Below, piece by piece: positions 14,353 to 22,467 of a DNA stretch of 23,700 nt (positions are counted from its first letter, which is position 1; every line of letters starts with the position of its first letter). Origin of the DNA: Desulfatibacillum aliphaticivorans DSM 15576 (GTDB lineage Bacteria > Desulfobacterota > Desulfobacteria > Desulfobacterales > Desulfatibacillaceae). The translations under genes were made by a program, and so were the position numbers. The notes under the pieces were generated by a model. It worked only from the letters and a program-made list of their open reading frames with translations, did no database searches and was not told the DNA's origin. The DNA is taken from contig NZ_AUCT01000046.1 in assembly GCF_000429905.1 (NCBI RefSeq), forward strand, positions 1 to 23,700, read 5' to 3'.

Positions 14353-14517
14353 TTACTTGAAACTAACCCACAGGGCGTGGACAATGCCCGGCACGTAAAA
14401 GAAGATGCACAGGATGATGTTTATGATCAACGGCGTTCCCACGCCGCTTTTCAAAAAAACAGCTACCGGGGGAAGAAGCAGGCAAAGAATAAGCATGATG
14501 ATTTTGTTGTCTTTCAT
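14353..14517 (-). CDS. YqaE/Pmp3-family small membrane protein
   Basis: A 54-residue protein beginning MKDNKIIMLILCLLLPPVAV and ending GIVHALWVSFK. Two membrane helices flank the family core LPPVAVFLKSGVGTPLIINI, and the second helix continues ILCIFFYVPGIVHALW. This is the full pattern of the Pmp3/YqaE (UPF0057) stress-related proteolipids, which affect membrane potential and salt tolerance. AAGGAGG lies nine bases before the ATG. It stands alone between the CMD gene and the liv operon. Confidence 0.92.
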   Translation of the reverse strand: MKDNKIIMLILCLLLPPVAVFLKSGVGTPLIINIILCIFFYVPGIVHALWVSFK

Positions 14518-14613
14518 GGGCAAAAGCCTCCTTGTACTGCATTAGCGTTCTCATAAGTTCAAGCTAAGGTGTCGGTGTAAGCAGTGTACAAAAAGTCGCC
14601 TTATAGCGTCCAT

Positions 14614-14644
14614 AAAAAAACCGCCGGAAGAGAGGCTCCGGCGG
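14614..14644 (-). terminator. Intrinsic terminator of the liv operon
   Basis: On the minus strand CCGCCGGA and TCCGGCGG pair around an 8-base loop, followed by seven T. It lies 80 bases after the livF stop codon. Confidence 0.9.
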
Positions 14645-14723
14645 CTTTGATTTGTGGAATTTATGCGGCGGGTTAAGCGATTAACTGGATTTTGGAAGCA
14701 GGAATCTCCCCCTCACCTTGGTC

Positions 14724-15436
<713 letters not shown>

Positions 15437-15437
<1 letters not shown>

Positions 15438-16207
15438 CAGTATTCAATCTCCTTGCCCAGATAGGCCTCGATCACCTGGGGATGATTTCTTATTTCCTCG
15501 GGCTCGCCTTCCGCAATCACTTCGCCGAAAACCAAAGCCTGGATTCTTTCGCACAATTCCATGACGAACTTCAATCGGTGCTCGATCAACAGGATGGCCA
15601 TTTTATATTCCCCGTGGACAAGCCGGATGATTTCCATAATCTGGTCCAGTTCTTCGGGGTTCATGCCTGCGGTGGGCTCGTCCAGCAGCAGGATTTTGGG
15701 GTCTGTGGCAAGGGCCCGGGCGATTTCCATCCTGCGTTGGGCGCCGTATGGCAGGTTGCCCACAAGCTGGTCCGCAAATTGATCCAATCCCACCAGGGCC
15801 AGCAAATCCATGGCCTTGTTGGTCATCTGGGTTTCTTCCCTTTTCCTGCGTGCGCCGCCGAAAAAGGCCCCAAACAGGCCGTAAGTGATCTTGGAGTAAC
15901 ACGCCATTTTAACGTGCTCCAAAACGGTCATGTGGCGCCACAGGCAAAGGTTCTGGAAGGTGCGCCCGATGCCTCTGGCTGCTATCTGGTAGGGCTGAAA
16001 GCCTTCTATGCTCCAGTTGTTCAGCAAAACCTGGCCTTCCGTGGGAGTCAGTATGCCGGTCATCATGTTGAACACGGTGGTCTTGCCCGCGCCGTTGGGA
16101 CCGATCAAGCCCCGGATGTCCCCCGGATTCATAGTGAGATTGTAATTTTTTACCGCCTGAAGCCCTCCGAATCGAATGCTCAGGTCTTTAATTTCCAATA
16201 AAGGCAT
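15437..16207 (-). CDS. livG: Branched-chain amino acid ABC transporter ATPase LivG
   Basis: A 256-residue ATPase. Walker A is GPNGAGKT (36-43), and GIGRTFQNLCLWRHMTVLEHVKMA is the typical LivG Q-loop region. The signature is altered to LPYGAQRRMEIARA as in other LivG proteins. Walker B is ILLLDEPTAGMNP, followed by LIEHRLKFVMELCERI. GAGGA precedes the ATG. It is followed immediately by livF. Confidence 0.96.
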
Positions 16208-16247
16208 AATATCCTCGCCTGTTGCTTGGCTTTTTCAATATCAGGGC

Positions 16248-17552
16248 TTAATTTTTCGGCCTGACCAGTTGTTTGACGTCGAATTCCTTGAACGCAATCA
16301 GCCCCGTGGGCCTGAAAATCATGACAAGGATGAGCAGCAGAGGAATAATGATCCACTTGAACAGCTCCAAGGGGCGCAAGGCCTCTCCCAGAAGGCTGAT
16401 GCTCACCGCGCCGACAATGGACCCATGCACGGAATTGAGGCCGCCGAAGTAAACCATGGCCAGAATTTCGGCCAGCCTTTGCAGCCCAAAAGACGCGGGG
16501 TTCACGTAGCGCAGAATATGGGCGAAGAGCCCGCCTGCCGCTCCGGCCCAAAAAGCCCCGAACAAAAATCCCACCATTTTGGTGCGCCTGGTATTGACCG
16601 TCATGGCGTCCGCAGCGGACTCATCGTCCCGGACTGCGTTCAACGCCTTGCCCAGGGTGGACCGGACGAAATTGTTGATGACCCAGATGCACAGGACCGT
16701 CCAGCCGAACACCATGGGAAGGCTGGCGTAGTTGGGCTGGCTTCCCAAGCCGCGGGGGCCGCCGACTACTTCCAGGTTTTCGATCAGGCTTTTAACAATA
16801 AACATGAAGGCCAGAGAAATGATGGCCAGGTAGTCGCCCCTGGTTCTAAAAGACGGAATGGCTATGACCAAAGCCCCCAGGGCGGCCGTGAATCCTCCAA
16901 TAATAATGGCCACGGGAAAAAAGTAGACGCCCAGGCTGGGAGAAAGAACCGCTTCCCCGAAAAAACGGTCGTTGGTGAACAGGACCAGGGTGAAAACCGA
17001 GGCTGCATAGGCTCCAAGAGCCATGAATCCGGGATGGGAGCAGGAAAACTCCCCCATGTATCCGTTGATCACGTTCAGGCTTAGCGTCAGCATTATAGCC
17101 ACCAGCGTGAACTTGAGCGTCATCACCCGGTAGGCGCTGATGTCCGCCCACAGATGGAGGACCAGGTACAAGAGGGCAAGGTGCAGGACCACGGAAAACA
17201 TGGGCGAAATTTTGTAGATCATTCCTGCAAGCGCGTTGAACACCGAGGCCAAGGCCCTTCCAACAAGAAGGATCGGAATGAAATACACGCCTATAAGAAA
17301 AGCCAGGGCGCTGGGCATAAGATGCAGATCCTTCAGCATGATCATGCACCCAAACAGGACGGGGACTTTGGGGAGTCCAAGAGCCTCCGCTATCAGGTCC
17401 CCCAAAAACCGTTCAAACAGGACCGCCGCTAATATTCCTGCAAGCCAACCCAACATAGGGACGCAGGAAAAGTAGCTCCTGAAAGCCTTGAAAAAGCCTT
17501 TTACGCCTTTGGATGGGCCGTTGCTTTGAATTTCTGGTTGCTGGTTAGTCAT
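16248..17552 (-). CDS. livM: Branched-chain amino acid ABC transporter permease LivM
   Basis: A permease of 434 residues if started at the ATG at 17552 (a GTG at 17561 in the same frame would add three). The LivM signature region includes LSLNVINGYMGEFSCSHPGFMALGAYAASV, GALVIAIPSFRTRGDYLAIISLAFMFIVKS and SAADAMTVNTRRTKMVGFLFGAFWAGAAGGLFAH. Before the core there is an N-terminal part of about 150 residues with three or four extra hydrophobic segments, longer than in the simplest LivM. It pairs with LivH to form the membrane channel and lies close after it in the operon. Confidence 0.94.
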   Translation of the reverse strand: MTNQQPEIQSNGPSKGVKGFFKAFRSYFSCVPMLGWLAGILAAVLFERFLGDLIAEALGLPKVPVLFGCMIMLKDLHLMPSALAFLIGVYFIPILLVGRALASVFNALAGMIYKISPMFSVVLHLALLYLVLHLWADISAYRVMTLKFTLVAIMLTLSLNVINGYMGEFSCSHPGFMALGAYAASVFTLVLFTNDRFFGEAVLSPSLGVYFFPVAIIIGGFTAALGALVIAIPSFRTRGDYLAIISLAFMFIVKSLIENLEVVGGPRGLGSQPNYASLPMVFGWTVLCIWVINNFVRSTLGKALNAVRDDESAADAMTVNTRRTKMVGFLFGAFWAGAAGGLFAHILRYVNPASFGLQRLAEILAMVYFGGLNSVHGSIVGAVSISLLGEALRPLELFKWIIIPLLLILVMIFRPTGLIAFKEFDVKQLVRPKN

Positions 17553-17567
17553 CGATAACACCCTGTC

Positions 17568-18491
17568 CTATAATCTAAGCCTTGCACTGTGGGGTTCGCC
17601 GAAAAAGCCGTGAGGCCTGAAGGTGAGAATGAGCAAAATAATGGAGTAGGCGATAAAATCGCGCATGGTGGACGGGAATATGAGGGCTACGAAGATTTCG
17701 ATGAACCCTAATAAAAAGCCCGCCAGGGTAGCGCCCAGGATGGAGCCGCGCCCTCCCAGAATCGCCGCCACAAAGGCTTTCCAGCCGAACACAATGCCCA
17801 TATACGGGTCCAAAACCGGATAGGCGACCCCGAACAGGCACCCGGCGGAAGCGGCCAGCCCCGAGCCGATGGCGAAGGTCAGCGCCGCGATCACATTGGC
17901 GGGAACCCCCATCAGCGGAACCACAGTGTAGTCAAAGGCCATGGCCCGCATGGCCATGCCCCACTTTGTCTTTTTCACGAACTGATCCAGGGCTATCATC
18001 AGGACAATGGAAACCAATACGATCATGATTTTTTTGTTCGTAATAAAGACGCCGCCCACGTCATAGGTGACGGATTGGATCAGAGAGGGAAATTTGGCCC
18101 GCTGGGCGCCCATGATGGCCAGCACGCCGGTTTCCAGAATAATGCCTATCATGAGGCCGGTGATGGCGGCCGAAGCGCGGGGAGCTTCCCTTAAAGGACG
18201 ATAGCCCACGCGTTCGATGATCACCCCCACAATGGCGTTCAGCATCATGGCGCATACAATGGTCAACAACAGGACGACCCAGCCGGGAATGGCGATGGTT
18301 CCGGCGGCGGCAAGGGCGGTCAGGGTAGTGGCGACAATGAAGCTGATATACGCTCCCACCATGAACACGTCCCCGTGGGCGAAATTAAAAAGCATTAACA
18401 CGCCGTACACCATGGAGTAGCCCAAGGCGATCAGCGCGTAAAAACTTCCCCATTGCAAGGCGTTTACCAGGCTTTGAAAAAAGACGGTCAT
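17568..18491 (-). CDS. livH: Branched-chain amino acid ABC transporter permease LivH
   Basis: A 307-residue permease with eight or so membrane segments. The start FFQSLVNALQWGSFYALIALGYSMVYGVLMLFNFAHGDVFMVGAY is the LivH hallmark, followed by ERVGYRPLREAPRASAAITGLMIGIILE, and the end has GRGSILGATLAGFLLGFIE. AGGAAG precedes the ATG. It is separated from livK by 111 bases holding two hairpins and is followed closely by livM. Confidence 0.95.
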   Translation of the reverse strand: MTVFFQSLVNALQWGSFYALIALGYSMVYGVLMLFNFAHGDVFMVGAYISFIVATTLTALAAAGTIAIPGWVVLLLTIVCAMMLNAIVGVIIERVGYRPLREAPRASAAITGLMIGIILETGVLAIMGAQRAKFPSLIQSVTYDVGGVFITNKKIMIVLVSIVLMIALDQFVKKTKWGMAMRAMAFDYTVVPLMGVPANVIAALTFAIGSGLAASAGCLFGVAYPVLDPYMGIVFGWKAFVAAILGGRGSILGATLAGFLLGFIEIFVALIFPSTMRDFIAYSIILLILTFRPHGFFGEPHSARLRL

Positions 18492-18517
18492 AAGATTGCT
18501 TCCTGGCTTGCGTAAGA

Positions 18518-18591
18518 ATGCGGACCCGGAGGCTTAAACCTCCAAGCCCGCATACTGTCGGTTGGCAAGGTTCCGGCTTGGCATCAGCCGG
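18518..18591 (-). promoter_or_regulatory. Two stem-loops between livK and livH
   Basis: CCGGCT/AGCCGG (18573-18591) forms a 6-bp hairpin. ATGCGG/CCGCAT with an inner GGAGG/CCTCC forms a larger one (18518-18553). Neither has a T tract on the minus strand. They could shield the 3' end of livK mRNA and so give more binding protein than permease, as is usual in ABC operons. Confidence 0.5.
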
Positions 18592-18602
18592 TAATGATTT
18601 TA

Positions 18603-19781
18603 TTACGGACAAACGGACTTATAGAACTCGAATTCCCCTTTGTCGTTAATCTTAACGATGACGGCGCATTTGATGGGATCGCCGTCTTCCGTAAAGGTCA
18701 TTTTACCCGTGATGCCTTCAAAATCCTTGACTTTAGCCAAGGCGTTGCGAACCGCGGTGCGGTCCTTCTCGATGTTGCCGGTCAATTTGCCCATGGATTC
18801 AATGGCTTTTTGCACGATTCCCAGAGAGTCCCAGGTCAGGGCGGCGACGTCGTCGGGCACGTAGCCGTATTTCTTTTCGTATCTGTCGATGAAAGCCTTG
18901 GTGCTGCCCGTGGCGCCGGCGGCTGCGTAATGGGAGCTGAAGAACAGGCCGTAGCAGTCAGGTCCGCACAGGTTTACGGTCTCGGCGGAGCCCCAGGAGT
19001 CGCTTCCTACGATGGGCTTTTGCCAACCCAGTTCATGAGCCTGCTGCACAATCAGAGCCACTTCATTATAATACTGCGGGGTGAAGATGACTTCGGCGCC
19101 GGACTGAATGATCTTGGTCAACTGGGAAGAGAAGTCGGCGTCCTTGGTGGTGAAGCTCTCAAAAGCAACCACGGAGCCGGGGCCGTGGATTTTCTCCCAT
19201 GCGATTTTAAAGAACTCGGCCAGACCTTTGGGGTAGTCGCTGGCGACGTCATACAGCACGGCGGCTTTGGTGGCCCCGAATTCCTCGGTGATGAAGTTGG
19301 CGACGACAGGACCCTGGAAAGGATCAAGAAAGCAGCCGCGGAAGACGTAAGGACGATCTTTGGTGGAGTCCGGGTTGGTGGACCAGGGGGTGATCATGGG
19401 GGTGGCCCAGTCATTGGCCACGCCGCCGGCCGGGACGGCCTGCTTGGAGGACTGGGGGCCGACAATGGCTATCACTTCGTCCTGGGTGATCATCTTGGTG
19501 TTGGCTTTAACCGCGGACTCGGCCTTGGCCTCATTATCCTCGATTACCAGCTCCACTTTGTATTTTTTGCCGTCGATTTCCAGGCCGCCGGCGGCTTCCA
19601 CATCTTCCAGCCACATCTGTGCTGCGTACTTGGTTCCTTCTCCCACCTTGGGGATGTCCCCGGTTATGGGCGCGTTAATGCCGATTTTGATGACTTTGGC
19701 TTTTCCCCAGGCCCATGCATTGGGCGACAGAGCAAGAGCAATGACCAGACAGCCGATAATAAGTGATAAAGATCTTTTCAT
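18603..19781 (-). CDS. livK: Branched-chain amino acid-type ABC transporter periplasmic binding protein
   Basis: A 392-residue type I periplasmic binding protein. The ATG at 19781 is chosen because a signal peptide follows (MKRSLSLIIGCLVIALALSP, cleavage near NAWA) and a G-rich site precedes it; the frame is open to 19925. The fold is shown by KIGINAPITGDIPKVGEGTKYAAQMWLEDV, VIAIVGPQSSKQAVPAGGVAN, VAVLYDVASDYPKGLAEFF and DADFSSQLTKIIQSGAEVIFTPQYYN. Substrates of this family range from Leu/Ile/Val to amides and aromatic acids, so the ligand is not fixed by sequence alone. It is the first gene of the operon. Confidence 0.93.
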   Translation of the reverse strand: MKRSLSLIIGCLVIALALSPNAWAWGKAKVIKIGINAPITGDIPKVGEGTKYAAQMWLEDVEAAGGLEIDGKKYKVELVIEDNEAKAESAVKANTKMITQDEVIAIVGPQSSKQAVPAGGVANDWATPMITPWSTNPDSTKDRPYVFRGCFLDPFQGPVVANFITEEFGATKAAVLYDVASDYPKGLAEFFKIAWEKIHGPGSVVAFESFTTKDADFSSQLTKIIQSGAEVIFTPQYYNEVALIVQQAHELGWQKPIVGSDSWGSAETVNLCGPDCYGLFFSSHYAAAGATGSTKAFIDRYEKKYGYVPDDVAALTWDSLGIVQKAIESMGKLTGNIEKDRTAVRNALAKVKDFEGITGKMTFTEDGDPIKCAVIVKINDKGEFEFYKSVCP

Positions 19782-20408
19782 AGGGCCCCCATAAAGGCTA
19801 AAAAAGTTAGTATTTGGGAAAAATACAATACTGGCGCGCATTCGATCCAGTCGCAACAATGCCCTACCATAAAACCCATATTTTTTCACCTGAAAAAAAT
19901 TACTGTAAAGCCCTATCCCAGCCAAATCTTAGCATATTCCCGCGGCCCTGAGAGAAAACCAACCCTGCCTGACAGTGCAGCCGATGTACAGCCCGCGTGA
20001 CTTTTTCAACAATCGGAGCCTTATTTTCATCCGCGTCCGGCAAACAAAAGTTTTCAGGCCCGACTCTTGCGGAAAAATCCGGCCAGGGTATTCGCCGGCG
20101 GCAAGGCCTTCCACCCGCCTTTCCCCAGCCTCCTTTAAGCCGGGTTTTGTGTTCCATCCCCCCCCCAGAAATCCTCCGGAACCGAAAAGGACGTCAGACT
20201 TCATTATGGCGCCTCGCCGACAAGGGGACGTCAAAAGCCATAAGGCCTCCTATATTTAGCTCGGATGTGGTATTTTCCGTCAAAGAGCAGTTGAAAGGTT
20301 GCGCAATGAAGATAATCCTGCGGACGCTCAACTTTTGCATATACTGCAGCTTCGGAGGCGCCAGCCTCCCTCACTTAGGAACATCCGTGGAAAAATGGAG
20401 GACGCCTC
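19782..20408. other. 627-base intergenic region between livK and the GNAT gene
   Basis: No convincing gene. The end near livK should hold its promoter: on the minus strand TTTACA stands near 19904 in T/A-rich sequence, and GTATTT/AAATAC forms a small palindrome near 19812-19828. The middle holds a run of nine C near 20158-20166 and an inverted pair TTATGGC/GCCATAA (20203-20243). Near the GNAT gene a perfect GGAGGC/GCCTCC hairpin (20354-20369) lies in the leader. An open frame at 19997-20467 has no recognisable protein features. Confidence 0.5.
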
Positions 20409-21038
20409 ATGGAATTCGTTCAGGCTACGGAAAAGCACGTTGCATCCTATGCGGAACAGATCATTGATCTGATCCACAGCACTGGCCAGGCGGCCTTCGG
20501 GTACCAGTTTGTCAGCCGGGAGTATTTTGACAGGATTGTAGGCGCCTCTTTGGCTTCGCCCGGAACATTGTTTGGATACGACAGGATTACGCTTGCCATG
20601 GATGGGAGCCAACTGCTGGGCATGGAGGCGGGATTTGAGGGTCCCGGATTTCTTTTGCGGAAAAAGGCCATGGCTTCGGTTTATCCTGAACTGATTGAGT
20701 CGGGGGCTCTGCCGCGGGACGTTCTTGGCGAGATGGGAACGCGGGGCTATCAATGCGGCTACCTCAATCCCAACATTCCAAAAAATGTGTATTATGTTCT
20801 GACTCTCGCCGTTGACGCGCAGAGCAGGGGAAAAAAGATCGGCGCCGGCCTGCTTTCCAATGCCATGGATAAGGCCAAGGCCGCAGGCTATCGCGGCCTG
20901 CATCTGGACGTTTTTGCGGATAATCCCGCCGTGGGCTTTTACAAGGCCATGGGACTAACCTGCTTGGCTGAAACCCTGGCGCCCGCGCCCAGTCAAAACG
21001 GCGTTCCCAAAGGCTTGCGCATGGCCATGGATTTTTAG
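20409..21038 (+). CDS. GNAT-family N-acetyltransferase
   Basis: A 209-residue acetyltransferase. Motif A, the acetyl-CoA loop, is LTLAVDAQSRGKKIGAGLLSNAMDKAKAAG (about 131-160, with the core R/Q-x-x-G-x-G/A at SRGKKIGA). Motif B follows as LHLDVFADNPAVGFYKAMGLT (165-185). The N-terminal part (1-110) is less conserved and probably determines the substrate, which I cannot name. GGAGG stands seven bases before the ATG. It is a single gene facing the peroxiredoxin gene. Confidence 0.9.
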   Translation: MEFVQATEKHVASYAEQIIDLIHSTGQAAFGYQFVSREYFDRIVGASLASPGTLFGYDRITLAMDGSQLLGMEAGFEGPGFLLRKKAMASVYPELIESGALPRDVLGEMGTRGYQCGYLNPNIPKNVYYVLTLAVDAQSRGKKIGAGLLSNAMDKAKAAGYRGLHLDVFADNPAVGFYKAMGLTCLAETLAPAPSQNGVPKGLRMAMDF

Positions 21039-21112
21039 AGGAATACGCAGCCGGTGCAACAAAAAAGTCCCCCAGGAATATGGCGTCCCCAAGAATATAG
21101 GAGTTATGAAAT

Positions 21113-21159
21113 AACAAAGGCTAACCCACCCCGGTCAATGGGGAGGGTTAGCCTTTGTG
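21113..21159. terminator. Strong hairpin between convergent GNAT and peroxiredoxin genes
   Basis: ACAAAGGCTAACCC (21114-21127) and GGGTTAGCCTTTGT (21145-21158) are perfectly complementary over 14 bases. The T tracts are short on both strands, but the position between convergent genes and the stem strength favour a shared terminator. Confidence 0.7.
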
Positions 21160-21231
21160 CGTCCACATTGGCTCCAAATTTCTTATTATACCTTGAAGCC
21201 TTTTTTTATGTCTTGAAAGCTAAGGCCGAAC

Positions 21232-21777
21232 TCATGGAATAAATTCGTCAATGGCTTTCAGCAGCGTTTCGGTTTGATTCTCCATTAACCCGAGCCCTGA
21301 ATTTTTCCTGAAAACTATTTTCCGGCCCTTGTCCACCACAATATACACCCGGCTGGCCACCGGCAAGACGCTATGTTTGGCGGCGTATGCTTTGATGACC
21401 TTGGCTTCCGCGTCCGAAAGCAAGGTCAGATTTTTCAGGTCGTGTTTTTTTATGAATTTTTGGTGAGAGGCGACCGAATCCTTGCTGATGCCAAGAACTT
21501 TCACTCCCCGGGATTCAAACTGGCCGATGTTTTGTTGAAACTCAACAAATTCCGGCGTTCAGTTTTTGGAGTCGTCTTTGGGGTAAAAGGCTATTACCGC
21601 TCCGTTGTGCGTTTCCAGAACCTGGCTCAAAGTGACGGCGGCGCGGTTTTGGTCGGGCAGGGTAAAATCCCCGGCAATGTCTCCCACGGCCTGGGAACCC
21701 TTGGCATGTTTATGCGCGGAGCAGCCCCCTAAAACCGCGAGCAATAGAATTAAAATCAATAACGAAATTTTGGGCAC
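21232..21777 (-). CDS. Selenocysteine-containing Bcp/AhpC-type peroxiredoxin lipoprotein (in-frame TGA read as Sec)
   Basis: One frame of 182 codons contains a single internal TGA at 21561-21559. The first part (1-72) has a lipoprotein signal ending LGGC (Cys19) and the peroxiredoxin start VGDIAGDFTLPDQNRAAVTL...GAVIAFYPKDDSKN. The second part gives TPEFVEFQQNIGQFESRGVKVLGISKDSVASHQKF and continues to the Prx C-terminus (LPVASRVYIVVDKGRKIVF). In Bcp proteins the phrase is FYPKDDTPGC(T), so the TGA falls exactly on the peroxidatic Cys, giving Sec73. The resolving Cys five residues later is absent (Val78), implying a 1-Cys type mechanism. The start is GTG, with GGGGGAG seven bases upstream. It should reduce peroxides in the periplasm or at the envelope. 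Alternative: a pseudogene with one nonsense mutation, disfavoured by the intact frame, the catalytic position and the SECIS-like hairpin. Confidence 0.87.
21523..21561 (-). promoter_or_regulatory. Bacterial SECIS-like element directly after the UGA codon
   Basis: In the mRNA the UGA is followed after 17 bases by a hairpin loop GUU. Its stem is UUUGUUGA (21549-21542) with UCAACAAA (21538-21531), eight perfect pairs. Below a small internal loop GCCG (21556-21553) pairs with CGGC (21526-21523). Bacterial SECIS elements have a small apical loop starting with G (GU in E. coli fdhF) about 16-37 bases after UGA, and this element fits each condition. Confidence 0.8.
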
Positions 21778-21861
21778 GTCTTCTCCCCCTTCTTGAAAAA
21801 CGGGTTAGGTTGCTTGCCTGACGTTTTGGGCCTTAGGAACCCCCTGTCGTCAAAGCGGCAT

Positions 21862-21900
21862 TTATTTAACACGCAATTTAATTGTGCGCAATACAATTCT
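21862..21900. promoter_or_regulatory. OhrR-type operator and promoter region shared by peroxiredoxin and ohrR
   Basis: CGCAATTTAATTGTGCG (21872-21888) is an imperfect palindrome, followed by CAATACAATT (21889-21898). OhrR operators in other bacteria are AATT-rich dyads of the TACAATT-AATTGTA type. On the minus strand TTGCGC followed by TTAAAT at a 16-base spacing could be the promoter of the peroxiredoxin gene; TACAAT (21892-21897) could be the -10 of the regulator gene. Any protein bound here would control both directions. Confidence 0.5.
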
Positions 21901-21972
21901 GCGCGCCAGTTGTTTTTCCAGGTGGATTGTGACACACTGATCCCAGCCGCATTTAGCCTGGGAGCTTTTAAT

Positions 21973-22467
21973 ATGAGTAATGACGAATTGTTGAAGCTGG
22001 ATAATCAGTTGTGTTTTTTGTTGTACGCCTGCTCCAGGGGGGTGACCCGGACCTATCGGCCGCTCCTGGCGGAGCTGGATATCACCTACCCCCAATACCT
22101 GGTTATGCTGGTGCTATGGGAGGAAGATGGGCCGTCCATCAAATCCCTGGGGCGCCGGTTGTATCTGGATTCAGGAACGCTCACCCCCTTGCTAAAGCGT
22201 TTGGAGGCCTCGGGATTAATTGTGCGTAAAAGATCTTCAGATGATGAGCGCATTGTCAAGGTGCTCCTTACAGACAAGGGAAAGGCCATGAAAGAAAGGG
22301 CCTACGCCATCCCGGAAGCCCTGCTTTGTCCTAGTGGGTTGTCAGGCGAGGAGTTTGTGGGATTGAAATCGCTGCTCGAAACCTTGTTGGAGCGTCTCCG
22401 CAATTTTGAAGCCAATGGAAAGGACTGTCGGGACATCATGCAATCATTTAAGAGCGAAAAGGCTTAA
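21973..22467 (+). CDS. ohrR: OhrR-like MarR-family organic-peroxide sensor
   Basis: A 164-residue MarR-family repressor. The frame opens at 21793, but the ATG at 21973 gives the conserved start LKLDNQLCFLLYACSRGVTRTYRPLLAELDITYPQYLVMLVLWE, with GGGAG upstream. This is the OhrR pattern, with the reactive Cys at position 14 (NQLCF). A second cysteine, Cys119, stands 105 residues later, the same separation as the Cys22/Cys127 pair of Xanthomonas OhrR, so it probably belongs to the 2-Cys class. The DNA-binding wing is LDSGTLTPLLKRLEASGLIVRKRSSDDERIVKVLLT. It is divergent from the Sec-peroxiredoxin gene and likely represses it until oxidised by organic peroxide. Confidence 0.9.
   Translation: MSNDELLKLDNQLCFLLYACSRGVTRTYRPLLAELDITYPQYLVMLVLWEEDGPSIKSLGRRLYLDSGTLTPLLKRLEASGLIVRKRSSDDERIVKVLLTDKGKAMKERAYAIPEALLCPSGLSGEEFVGLKSLLETLLERLRNFEANGKDCRDIMQSFKSEKA

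Noticed and set aside
16176..17084. Plus-strand frame of 302 codons opposite livM
   Set aside because: Composition rich in Gln, His, Gly and Asp is typical of the reverse complement of a membrane protein; livM is certain.
18594..19766. Plus-strand frame of 390 codons opposite livK
   Set aside because: It is a mirror of livK, which has a signal peptide and full binding-protein motifs.
19997..20467. Open frame of 156 codons before and into the GNAT gene
   Set aside because: Its translation has no recognisable domain, it overlaps the well-supported GNAT start in another frame, and it lacks a ribosome site.
21232..21777. Reading the peroxiredoxin as two separate genes or a plain pseudogene
   Set aside because: The halves are in the same frame, the only stop is TGA at the catalytic position, and a SECIS-like hairpin follows; Sec insertion explains all three.
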